From the NCBI RefSeq assembly GCF_002802965.1, contig NZ_NXGA01000001.1, positions 2,615,962-2,659,238 on the forward strand: 43,277 nucleotides of DNA, written 5' to 3'. Below the pieces are notes generated by a model. It worked only from the letters and a program-made list of their open reading frames with translations. It made no database searches and was not told the origin of the DNA. Position 1 is the stretch's first letter. Each line of letters opens with the position of its first letter. Shown here in pieces: positions 25,854-32,283 of this stretch. This DNA is from Sporolactobacillus pectinivorans (GTDB lineage Bacteria; Bacillota; Bacilli; Bacillales; Sporolactobacillaceae). The position numbers and the translations under genes are program-made.

Positions 25854-26061
25854 GTGATACACCTTCCTCTAAGGTGGAATCGTAAAACAGCACGGTTACC
25901 CGTCTAATCAGCCCAACGGATGGGTTCCTTCCATAATTGCTGAATATAATAGTACCGCTCATCCTGAACTGACGCGATCAAATAGGCCTTATCTAGATTA
26001 TATTGCAATTAACTCTAGCACTTGTGCCTGTTCTATGAAAGAACCTGTGCTCGTTTATCCG

Positions 26062-26090
26062 TTACAAATTATAAGTTTTCATGTTATGAT
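26062..26090 (+). promoter_or_regulatory. Promoter upstream of leader ORF and AEC transporter
   Basis: TTACAA (26062-26067), 17-bp spacer, TATGAT (26085-26090). The predicted transcript begins about 26097, only some nine bases before a tiny ORF. The gap 25854-26061 otherwise holds only an imperfect nested stem (AGCAC ... GTTCT/AGAAC ... GTGCT, about 26013-26050). Confidence 0.65.
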
Positions 26091-26105
26091 AGTGAAGGCT
26101 TAGCG

Positions 26106-26150
26106 ATGAAAAAAATTTTCACGATGTTGATTTTCTATCTGTTACTTTGA
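26106..26150 (+). CDS. Possible 14-residue hydrophobic leader peptide
   Basis: The frame ATG AAA AAA ATT ... TTA CTT TGA encodes MKKIFTMLIFYLLL. GAAGG lies seven bases before the ATG, and a good promoter places it at the very 5' end of the AEC transcript. It ends 24 nt before the transporter ATG. It could be a translated leader that tunes downstream expression, a chance ORF, or the relic of a signal-anchored protein. Confidence 0.35.
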   Translation: MKKIFTMLIFYLLL

Positions 26151-26174
26151 CTGGCTTTAGGGGGAATCTACTTT

Positions 26175-27083
26175 ATGTTTGCCTATCTTCATCTTCTGAT
26201 GACAATCTCCGTTCCGATTGTCATCATTTGTGGCTGCGGTTTTTTGCTTCAGACACAGCGGCCTGTTGACTCGAAACTGCTGGCTGATATCAGCCTTTAC
26301 ATACTGGCTCCCGCTATGATTCTGTATGCGTTGTCTGATGCCCATCTGCAGGGAGAAAATGTCATCCATATTTTTTTGTTTACCATAATCATGACTGCTC
26401 TGTTGTGGATTCTGGCAGTGATTACTTCCAGGCTTGCCAGACTTTCAGAAAATGAAAAGCGTGCGCTGACTCTGACAACGCTTTTCAGTAATGCCAACAA
26501 TTACGGACTGCCCGTGCTATTGCTTGCGTTCGGAAGCGCGGGTTTTGCGCTGGGCGCCGTATATGTCATCGGCCAGGTTATTCTCGTCAACGTTCTCGGC
26601 CTGTACATCGCATCCCGCTCACAGATGAACGGCAGGCAGGCGGTAACCCATATTCTTAAAACTCCGCTCATTTATGCATGCATCGTCGGAATTTTGCTTG
26701 ATCTCTTTCATTTTCGACTATTGGGAGGGATAAATACGGCCGTCCAAATGCTTGGAAAAGCCTACCCTGTACTTGTTCTGATGATTCTTGGCATTAAACT
26801 CGGTACAACTAAGCTAAAAGGACTCAGGTCATCAAAAGTCTGGCTGGGTGTTTTTCTCCGCCTGGCTATAGTTCCCGTTCTTGCCAAGCTGGTTCTGTTT
26901 GTTCTCGGAATTCATGGGCTGCTGGCATCGGTTCTTTTCGTAGAAGCCAGTATGCCGGCAGCGATCAATGCGGTCACGCTGGCAGAGAAATTTGACGGTG
27001 ACACTGAAACTATTTCTCTGATTGTGTCGGTTACGACCATTCTAAGTTTTATCTATCTGCCTCTGTTTGTCGCGATCAGTTGA
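26175..27083 (+). CDS. AEC-family (auxin efflux carrier-like) membrane transporter
   Basis: 302 residues with about ten hydrophobic helices in two 5-helix halves. Family phrases: LADISLYILAPAMILYAL (~35-52), LTTLFSNANNYGLPVLLLAFG (~97-117, the conserved NxxNxGLP signature) and FVEASMPAAINAVTLAEKF (~255-273, the matching half in the second repeat). Bacterial members such as MdcF or the malolactic permease MleP carry malonate, malate or other organic acids; the substrate is unknown. Ribosome site AGGGGG. A 21-bp tandem array begins 29 nt after its stop. Confidence 0.88.
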   Translation: MFAYLHLLMTISVPIVIICGCGFLLQTQRPVDSKLLADISLYILAPAMILYALSDAHLQGENVIHIFLFTIIMTALLWILAVITSRLARLSENEKRALTLTTLFSNANNYGLPVLLLAFGSAGFALGAVYVIGQVILVNVLGLYIASRSQMNGRQAVTHILKTPLIYACIVGILLDLFHFRLLGGINTAVQMLGKAYPVLVLMILGIKLGTTKLKGLRSSKVWLGVFLRLAIVPVLAKLVLFVLGIHGLLASVLFVEASMPAAINAVTLAEKFDGDTETISLIVSVTTILSFIYLPLFVAIS

Positions 27084-27111
27084 ATCAGTTTTAAAGCAAT
27101 CTGAGCATGTG

Positions 27112-27250
27112 TTGATTTTTTTCGATTTGATGTCGATTCTCTTCGCTTTTACATCGATTCGTCCGCCCGTTCTGTCGATTCTCTTCGCTTTTACATCGAT
27201 TCTTTTGCTCGCTCTGTCGATTCTCCTCACTTTTACATCGATTCGTCACA
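27112..27250. repeat. Tandem array of seven ~21-bp units with core TCGATT
   Basis: TCGATT begins at 27133, 27154, 27175, 27196, 27217 and 27238, exactly every 21 bp, with a degenerate first copy at 27112 (TTGATT). Alternate units are more alike (CTCTTCGCTTTTACA versus CGTCC/TTTTG stretches), giving a 42-bp super-period. Read on the minus strand the period of seven codons gives a Lys-Arg-Ile-Asp heptad pattern in a short ORF, most likely a by-product. It lies between the 3' ends of the AEC gene and the broken WYL regulator. Confidence 0.85.
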
Positions 27251-27254
27251 GATT

Positions 27255-28074
27255 TCATTTTTCTTGATACAGTCTGAACAACTGCCTGGCATTTTTGCAG
27301 ATTTTCTCACGCAATGCGACCGGATGGATGACCTCTGCATCAGAGCCCAGGCTCAGAATTTCCTGAGAAGCCTGGTCGGGAGTTTCAAACTGTATTTTTG
27401 TGACGACCAAACCCGTTTTCTCTCGATTAATGAAATGGATCCTGTTCTCATCAACATTCAACCGCTTTAAAATTCCTTTTTCTGCGCGAATCGTTACTGA
27501 ATAACAAGGCCGGCCTTCCCTCAAATTCCTGACACCAGGCCAACCAAAACTGCGAAAGGTTAAAATTTGCCGAAAAAACAAAGTTTCTTCCTGTGATTTG
27601 CATATTTCTGACTCTGGACACACGATAGACTCTCATGACATCCTCATGTTTCGCAATTAAATACCAGAAATCCGTCTTGGCAACAAGACCATAGGGGGCA
27701 ACTTCTCTTGAAACGATTTTGCCATCCACCTTCTGATAGTCAATTTGAATCCAATGATAGTCCCACATAGCTTTCTGAATCATTTCCAGGTAAGGAACGG
27801 CTTCATGACCTGTGAACCAGCCGGACGGATCCAGATAGATTCGTTTGCTGAACTGTGTGGCTTCATAACGACGATTGTGAGGAAGTTTCATAATCAATTT
27901 ATCAGTCACCTGTTGACTTGAGCCAATGCCCAGATCGGTCAACGGGCCTGGCAACCGCCCGATGAGCAGATTTCTTAATTCTGATCCGGTGATATCGGAA
28001 ATGTCGATACGGCAGCGCTCATCTAAGACAAAACCTCCATGTGGCCCCTCACCGCATAAATTGTAGCTCCTCAC
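27255..28074 (-). pseudogene. WYL-domain transcription regulator, missing its HTH and carrying a frameshift
   Basis: The upstream frame (28074-27451) begins at GEGPHGGFVLDERCRID, the start of the linker of HTH-WYL regulators, and continues through the WYL core (DYHWIQIDYQKVDGK, VAPYGLVAKTDFWYLIAKHE, RVYRVSRVRNMQ, FNLSQFWLAW). The C-terminal WCX region continues in another frame (EGRPCYSVTIRAEKG ... VALREKICKNARQLFRLYQE), so the frame shifts by +1 between about 27500 and 27545 near a GGCCGGCC. The ~55-residue N-terminal HTH is absent: the frame runs straight into the end of the SDR gene. Almost certainly non-functional as a DNA-binding regulator. Confidence 0.82.
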
Positions 28075-28597
28075 CTAAAGAAAAAATAAAATTACGCAGG
28101 GCAGCTTTTCCAAGCGACATTGATGAAAAGTCAATTGAAGGACGAATGGCAAAACCACCACCGGTAACCAAAAACGTGCCTTTTTTCTGCTTTACAAAAT
28201 CGGGAATGACTTCGGCTATACAAGTTTTTTCCCCAATTACATTCACTTTAAAATCATTCATTAATTCTTCTTCGGTCAAACAAGATGGAGATTTTTTTCT
28301 CCTTACAACTGCATTATAAATAAGTACTTCTGGTGTCCCATACTTTGTTCTTATTTGTTCAAAGGTATTTTTTACAGATACAGGATCTGTTGAATCTGCA
28401 GGGACACCACCAGCATTGATTCCTAAATTATTTAATTTCGAAACGCATTGTTGAAGACTATCTTTCTTTCGAGCAACAAGTATAATTCCAAAGCCATTCG
28501 AGCCAAATTTTTTGGCAATGTTAAGTCCGACTCCTGAACCCGGACCAACAATAATAGTAAGTTTATTATTCGCTACTCTCTGCTTAGCATCATCCAT
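28049..28597 (-). pseudogene. Short-chain dehydrogenase/reductase truncated at its C terminus
   Basis: 182 residues from ATG 28597 (AAAGGAAG seven bases upstream). The Rossmann start is TIIVGPGSGVGLNIAKKFG, with NAG replaced by NAV in LIYNAVV; the catalytic Tyr region reads DFSSMSLGKAALRNF, with Met where Tyr would be expected but the Lys kept. The protein stops right after SLGEELQF, where relatives continue for about 40 more residues. The following DNA is the interior of a WYL regulator gene. A deletion joining the two genes explains both ends. It could still be translated but has probably lost normal function. Confidence 0.72.
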
Positions 28598-28770
28598 CAA
28601 AAGTCTTCCTTTCATTCGTGGTAATATTGCATGGTTTTCGTCAACCACGCAACAGCCGTTTTCTTTCAGTTAATTATAGAGCAGGAAAGAACTTTTTTTT
28701 CATGAAATCTCCGATAGAATCATGGAACGACTGTATGAGTAAATAACTATTTTTTTGAAAGGCTGTTCAA

Positions 28771-28920
28771 ATCTATGAATTGCAGGCCGGTACCAAACAC
28801 TATGGTTCGCTGCAAGCGGAAAATTCGGGAGAAAGGAAAAATGATGATTGGGGGCTCGCCGTTGGCTGCTTCTTCGGAGTAATCGCAATTTTCCTGGTAG
28901 TCATTGCTTACAGGTTTTAA
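28771..28920 (+). CDS. Small membrane protein (49 codons) with apparent ATC start
   Basis: Between an in-frame TGA (28756-28758) and TAA (28918-28920), the frame reads YELQAGTKHYGSLQAENSG, a charged stretch ERKNDDW, then a clear membrane helix LAVGCFFGVIAIFLVVIAY and RF. GAAAGG (28757-28762) lies eight bases before ATC 28771. The only conventional alternative is TTG 28780, which has no ribosome site, and the ATG at 28775 is in another frame and gives 34 unremarkable residues. The amino acid pattern (polar head, one helix, basic end) suggests a real small protein, possibly with a damaged or unusual start. Function unknown. Confidence 0.45.
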   Translation: MYELQAGTKHYGSLQAENSGERKNDDWGLAVGCFFGVIAIFLVVIAYRF

Positions 28921-29048
28921 ATTTTGTAAACATCAATGAAGATTTCTTATTTACTCAGACAGCAGAAAAGGATATCTTACTATTTTAGCTTCCTATTATG
29001 GCAAAATTATCCATCAAGACTTTGTCACAAAAACACGGTTATGCAGGT

Positions 29049-30047
29049 TTATAGTGGATATATATTTTTGGCGTTTAAGATCTGTAATGTTATTTCTTTT
29101 GCTTTTTCTCCGGAAGCTTTATCATTACCCTGTATATTGGTAGCAAAGAACAAAGTATTGTCCTTTTTCTCAACGGCACCGATAAACCATCCATTGGTCA
29201 CTTTGTCATTCGTAAATCCTGTGCCTGTTTTACCAAAGAGAACCGTCTCATGTTTTTGTGAAATTCTCAGAATGGATTTCAACTGATTGATGTTCTGATC
29301 ATCGAATTCTAAGCAGTTACAAAAGAACTTTTGAAAAACCTGAATCTGCTCAATGGGAGAAATTTTCAAGGTCGAATCGAACCAATACGAGTCTAAACTA
29401 TTGGATAAGTCACAATTTCCATAACCGATGCGGGTATAGAAATTCCTGAGTTTTTCAACTCCAACTATTTGATCTATTTTTTGAAAATACCAGTTTACTG
29501 AGTGCTGGATTGCAGAAATTAAATTCTGCTCTTTATTCCATGATTCAATTGAATAAATCTTACGATCCCATGGCAAAGTTGAATTTTGCACACTAATGAC
29601 ACCATTTTCCAACCCTGCCAAAGCTGAATATATCTTATATGTCGAATCTGGCGGGACACGCTGTACGCCCCTTAATGATTTGTCGGAAATGAAATATTTC
29701 TTGCTGTTCTTGTCTAAAAGTACAAAGCATCCTTTGTATTTTCCAAAGTATGAACTTAAATTTTCGTAACGCACTCGATTTACCGAGAATACACAATAAT
29801 TGCTGAGGTCGCATAATTGATCCGATTCCTTTTCAATAACCGGACTCATTAGTGGAATGACTTCACCTTCAAAATGGATTACCTCTTTTTCTCCAAGCTG
29901 ATTCAATGCGTGATTCAGTTTATCCGAATCAAGATGGGCGCTCTTTGAGAATCTGTTTAAAAATTCATTAACCGTAATAGGGGCATATTCTTGTATTAAC
30001 TTAACTATTTTTTGTTCTATTTCTGATAACAAGCTCATTGATCCCAT
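29049..30047 (-). CDS. Cytoplasmic-looking fusion: winged-helix domain plus BlaR1/class D beta-lactamase-type sensor domain
   Basis: 332 residues from ATG 30047 (GAGGG seven bases upstream). Residues ~4-70 look like a winged helix: LLSEIEQKIVKLIQEYA, VNEFLNRFSKS, DSDKLNHALNQLGEKEVIHF, then a strand pair. Residues ~80-332 match the penicillin-sensor domain of BlaR1/MecR1 and class D beta-lactamases: STYK (Ser135, Lys138), SVN (183-185), YGN (209-211), KTGTG (273-277), plus BlaR-like phrases WNKEQNLISAIQHSVNWYFQ, SYWFDSTLKISPIEQ and NGWFIGAVE. BlaR1's four membrane helices and zinc protease are absent, and there is no signal peptide. All catalytic residues are intact. Preceded by a promoter with an operator-like palindrome. 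Possibly a one-component beta-lactam sensor; function is inference. Confidence 0.8.
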   Translation of the reverse strand: MGSMSLLSEIEQKIVKLIQEYAPITVNEFLNRFSKSAHLDSDKLNHALNQLGEKEVIHFEGEVIPLMSPVIEKESDQLCDLSNYCVFSVNRVRYENLSSYFGKYKGCFVLLDKNSKKYFISDKSLRGVQRVPPDSTYKIYSALAGLENGVISVQNSTLPWDRKIYSIESWNKEQNLISAIQHSVNWYFQKIDQIVGVEKLRNFYTRIGYGNCDLSNSLDSYWFDSTLKISPIEQIQVFQKFFCNCLEFDDQNINQLKSILRISQKHETVLFGKTGTGFTNDKVTNGWFIGAVEKKDNTLFFATNIQGNDKASGEKAKEITLQILNAKNIYPL

Positions 30048-30132
30048 GCAACGTCCCTCTTTTCCTGTAACGTTTACATAAATAAATCTTTGATAATCGT
30101 TGCACAGCAATAGGTGGAGGTAATTTCATACG

Positions 30133-30309
30133 TTACACACGGTATTCATAATCTGCGCGACTTATGCATTTTTCAAATAATGGGACCGACCACACCTGAA
30201 TGTCTCTGGATTCAACTGCTTTACATTCTGCATGATGCTGTATCCATGCATCGGTGTGTACAATGAAAGAAGATTTTAAAAGATCGCTTCTGTCAACCAC
30301 CTCGTTCAC
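30133..30309 (-). CDS. Small unrecognised ORF upstream of the sensor-fusion gene
   Basis: The frame from GTG 30309 gives 58 residues (beginning VNEVVDRSDLLKSSFIVHTD, ending SRADYEYRV). Composition is protein-like, with Trp, His and Cys well used and no low complexity. The start is uncertain: no good ribosome site lies close, and the frame is open to a stop at 30342. A GAGGTG site nearby instead serves an ATG in another frame that stops after nine codons. It lies between the operator-like promoter and the sensor gene, in the same direction. I cannot name it; it may be a small partner protein or a remnant of a longer gene. Confidence 0.35.
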   Translation of the reverse strand: MNEVVDRSDLLKSSFIVHTDAWIQHHAECKAVESRDIQVWSVPLFEKCISRADYEYRV

Positions 30310-30353
30310 TACTCTCAGGCATGACCGTGCACCTCTTTTTTATTTTAATCGCC

Positions 30354-30382
30354 TACATATCGACAGCCGATATATCAGTCAA
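30354..30382 (-). promoter_or_regulatory. Promoter with a palindromic operator in its spacer
   Basis: On the minus strand TTGACT (30382-30377), 17 bp, TATGTA (30359-30354). ATATCG (30357-30362) and CGATAT (30368-30373) form a perfect 6-bp inverted repeat with a 5-bp spacer lying between and overlapping these boxes. This is a classic repressor position. It does not match the TACA/TGTA-type BlaI operator. The leader to the sensor gene is about 300 nt. The rest of the gap (30383-30586) is AT-rich with no gene seen. Confidence 0.45.
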
Positions 30383-30586
30383 TACTTTTGTGACAAAATA
30401 TTGTTGTATCGAAATAAAGTTTACTGAGAACTCTGTCGCGCAAGTAATACACGAACTGCGAAACTGCTGCTTGTTATAATTAACCTATCGAGCAATGATA
30501 ATTTCGGTTTAAACTGTATTTTTGTTCAATCATGAAACATTTTTCTTGAGATTGTGTGCACTAAGTTAATTTGGGAGGAGAACAAA

Positions 30587-31072
30587 ATGAAGTTTGCATG
30601 CTCATTAATTACGGTGGAAGATATCAATTTTTCAAGACAATTCTATGAAAAACTGCTGCAGCAAAAGGTTAAATATGATTTTGGTGAAAATGTCGTCTTT
30701 GAGAGTGGTTTTTCCATTCACTCGAAATCTCATTTTTCAAAATTGATTAATGGCCAGGAAATTGTAAAGGGTGCCAATAATTTTGAACTCTATTTCGAGT
30801 ACGATGATGTAGATGCATTTGTAAAAGAATTAAAAGAAAATAAAGTTGAATTTATACATGAAACTAAGGAACAACCATGGGGACAAAAAATTGTTCGATT
30901 TTATGACCCCGACAAAAACATTATTGAAGTAGGAGAATCACTGGAATTCCTTTCATTTCGACTATTTGAGGAAGGTAAAAGCGTTGAAGAAATTTCTGAA
31001 ATTACGAGTATGCCAAATCAGTTCGTAAAAGAGGCCATATTAAGGATGAAGAACATCAAGCAAGGAATTTAA
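30587..31072 (+). CDS. VOC-family (glyoxalase/bleomycin-resistance-like) protein with C-terminal helical extension
   Basis: 161 residues from ATG 30587 (GGGAGGAG six bases upstream). The first ~120 residues have the VOC beta-alpha-beta-beta-beta pattern: ACSLITVEDINFSRQFYEKLL, FELYFEYDDVDAFVKEL and IVRFYDPDKNIIEVGESL with the metal-binding Glu at the end. The last ~40 residues (LFEEGKSVEEISEITSMPNQ, FVKEAILRM) are unlike VOC and read like a helix-turn-helix or sigma-like segment. The family covers dioxygenases, glyoxalase I and antibiotic-binding proteins. Divergent from the sensor-fusion gene, so possibly linked to drug defence, but unproven. Confidence 0.85.
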   Translation: MKFACSLITVEDINFSRQFYEKLLQQKVKYDFGENVVFESGFSIHSKSHFSKLINGQEIVKGANNFELYFEYDDVDAFVKELKENKVEFIHETKEQPWGQKIVRFYDPDKNIIEVGESLEFLSFRLFEEGKSVEEISEITSMPNQFVKEAILRMKNIKQGI

Positions 31073-31110
31073 TATTTATTACGTATTGTTCGTCAACCGC
31101 ACAACGGCTT

Positions 31111-31330
31111 TTAGTAGTAAAGAACCCAATCCGATCGCCTTTGATCTTGGACTATCCGCCGATTTTCCATGGCGTGAACAAAACCATTGGGAAATTTTCC
31201 CGCTTTAATCCGCAACCAATCGAGATATCGATTCATCCGTACCAAAGCTGTATATAAAAGACTCTTTTCTGAAAGCTGTAACTATCGCATGGTCCCGTTC
31301 TGGGTTAATTGGAACAAATTGCATGGACAT
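31111..31330 (-). pseudogene. GNAT acetyltransferase remnant (frameshifted, C-terminal half lost)
   Basis: From ATG 31330 (AAGGGA upstream, nine bases after the PlsC-like stop) the frame reads MSMQFVPINPERDHAIVTAF, RKESFIYSFGTDES, then drifts to a stop at 31205. The adjacent frame continues sensibly as RYLDWLRIKAGKFPNGFVHA and MENRRIV, then stops at 31111. This is the N-terminal half of a GNAT protein of the kind whose core continues with a GQLEL-type strand; that acetyl-CoA-binding half is gone. It was probably co-transcribed with the PlsC-like gene before it decayed. 31073-31110 holds nothing else recognisable. Confidence 0.68.
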
Positions 31331-31338
31331 ACTTCCCT

Positions 31339-32022
31339 TCAGTGGCTTTGCACCATTTCATCAATTGAGTCCTGCAAGTATGCTTTGATTCGCTGCTTCT
31401 CTTTCCTGAAAGGTCTCATTGAAAAAATGATCGGCTTGCCTATTGAAATCGACTTTTTGTTTTTATTAATACAGACCGGATAGAAATACAGATTCCTGCC
31501 AGTTTTTTTGTGAAAGATTTCCCCCAAGTGAATAAAGCCCGTATCAAATTCATTAATAAAGGCCGAATGCTTTCTATCATCATTTTCAGGAAAAATGACC
31601 AGGTTATCCCCCTGTTCAACAGCGTCCACACTCTGATCAATCGTTTTCCTTATCTGCGTTGACCCTGCGAAAACCGGAATAGCTCCCGTTCCCCGGACAA
31701 GCATGATGCAGAAGGGGGCGATGATCGCCGCCACCCATCGGCTGAATGGCCGTCCCAACCTCAGCTCGTTCTGCGTAAAATGTGCCTCTAGATAATCGGT
31801 GCAAATCCTTCTTGTCACAATCTGGTAAGTGACCCAAGGTCTGAACGGAAAAGGAAAGAAAAGGGTCATCATAACGGGTCCATAAGAACCCATATGATTG
31901 CAAACAAAAACAGCCGGTTCATCCTGCCTCACGTTTTCCGCCCCAGTCAGTGTACGTCGGGCAAAAAACAGGCCGACAAACTGAATCAAGCTCCTGAAAA
32001 ACAGATGACTCCGACTCTTCAT
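31339..32022 (-). CDS. PlsC-like 1-acylglycerol-3-phosphate acyltransferase family protein with an altered HX4D motif
   Basis: 227 residues. A hydrophobic N-terminal segment (~8-24), then the acyltransferase block: VFVCNHMGSYGPVMM corresponds to the NHX4D motif but has Gly where the catalytic-dyad Asp normally stands; LVRGTGAIPVFAGS, then LVIFPENDDR in place of FPEG, and LYFYPVCINK. The family adds the second acyl chain to lysophosphatidic acid at the membrane. The missing Asp may mean a variant subfamily or an inactive protein. Ribosome site AAGGG. Downstream is the GNAT remnant; upstream is the 21-bp array. Confidence 0.78.
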   Translation of the reverse strand: MKSRSHLFFRSLIQFVGLFFARRTLTGAENVRQDEPAVFVCNHMGSYGPVMMTLFFPFPFRPWVTYQIVTRRICTDYLEAHFTQNELRLGRPFSRWVAAIIAPFCIMLVRGTGAIPVFAGSTQIRKTIDQSVDAVEQGDNLVIFPENDDRKHSAFINEFDTGFIHLGEIFHKKTGRNLYFYPVCINKNKKSISIGKPIIFSMRPFRKEKQRIKAYLQDSIDEMVQSH

Positions 32023-32149
32023 GAAAACAAACCCTTCATTTGTTCACTGACACGTTGTTTCACTTTTTTGCTGTGCAATGTGGGAATCTATTCGCTGTTC
32101 TAATGAAAATATTGCGATTAAACTTTCGCTCTTCCGTCCTATGGGAAAA

Positions 32150-32233
32150 TCTGATATCCGACTTGCAAGTTCTGATATCCGGCAAATAAGTTCTGATTTT
32201 CCACATACGAGTTCAAATAAATTTTTAAAAGCG
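32150..32233. repeat. Short tandem array, four units of 21 bp, core TCTGATatCCG
   Basis: Units start at 32150, 32171, 32192 and 32213. The first three begin TCTGAT; the fourth is degenerate (TCAAAT). Unit ends share an AAGT/GAGT ending. It lies between the hisC 3' end (32284) and the PlsC-like start (32022). Same 20-21-bp pitch as the arrays at 19.05, 27.1 and 38.3 kb but a different core. Confidence 0.75.
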
Positions 32234-32283
32234 GTCATTAACGCCCCGGGAATGTACAAAGGGAGACGTTGATCGCAAAAAGA

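Noticed and set aside
27042..27230. Minus-strand 62-codon heptad peptide (RIDxxxK pattern)
   Set aside because: Explained by the 21-bp DNA repeat; no ribosome site, it overlaps the AEC gene end, and the sister arrays with 20-bp pitch cannot encode anything similar.
28700..28888. Minus-strand 62-codon frame
   Set aside because: No ribosome site; antisense to the more protein-like plus-strand membrane ORF.
31187..31483. Plus-strand 98-codon frame
   Set aside because: Antisense to the GNAT remnant and the PlsC-like gene, both supported by motifs.
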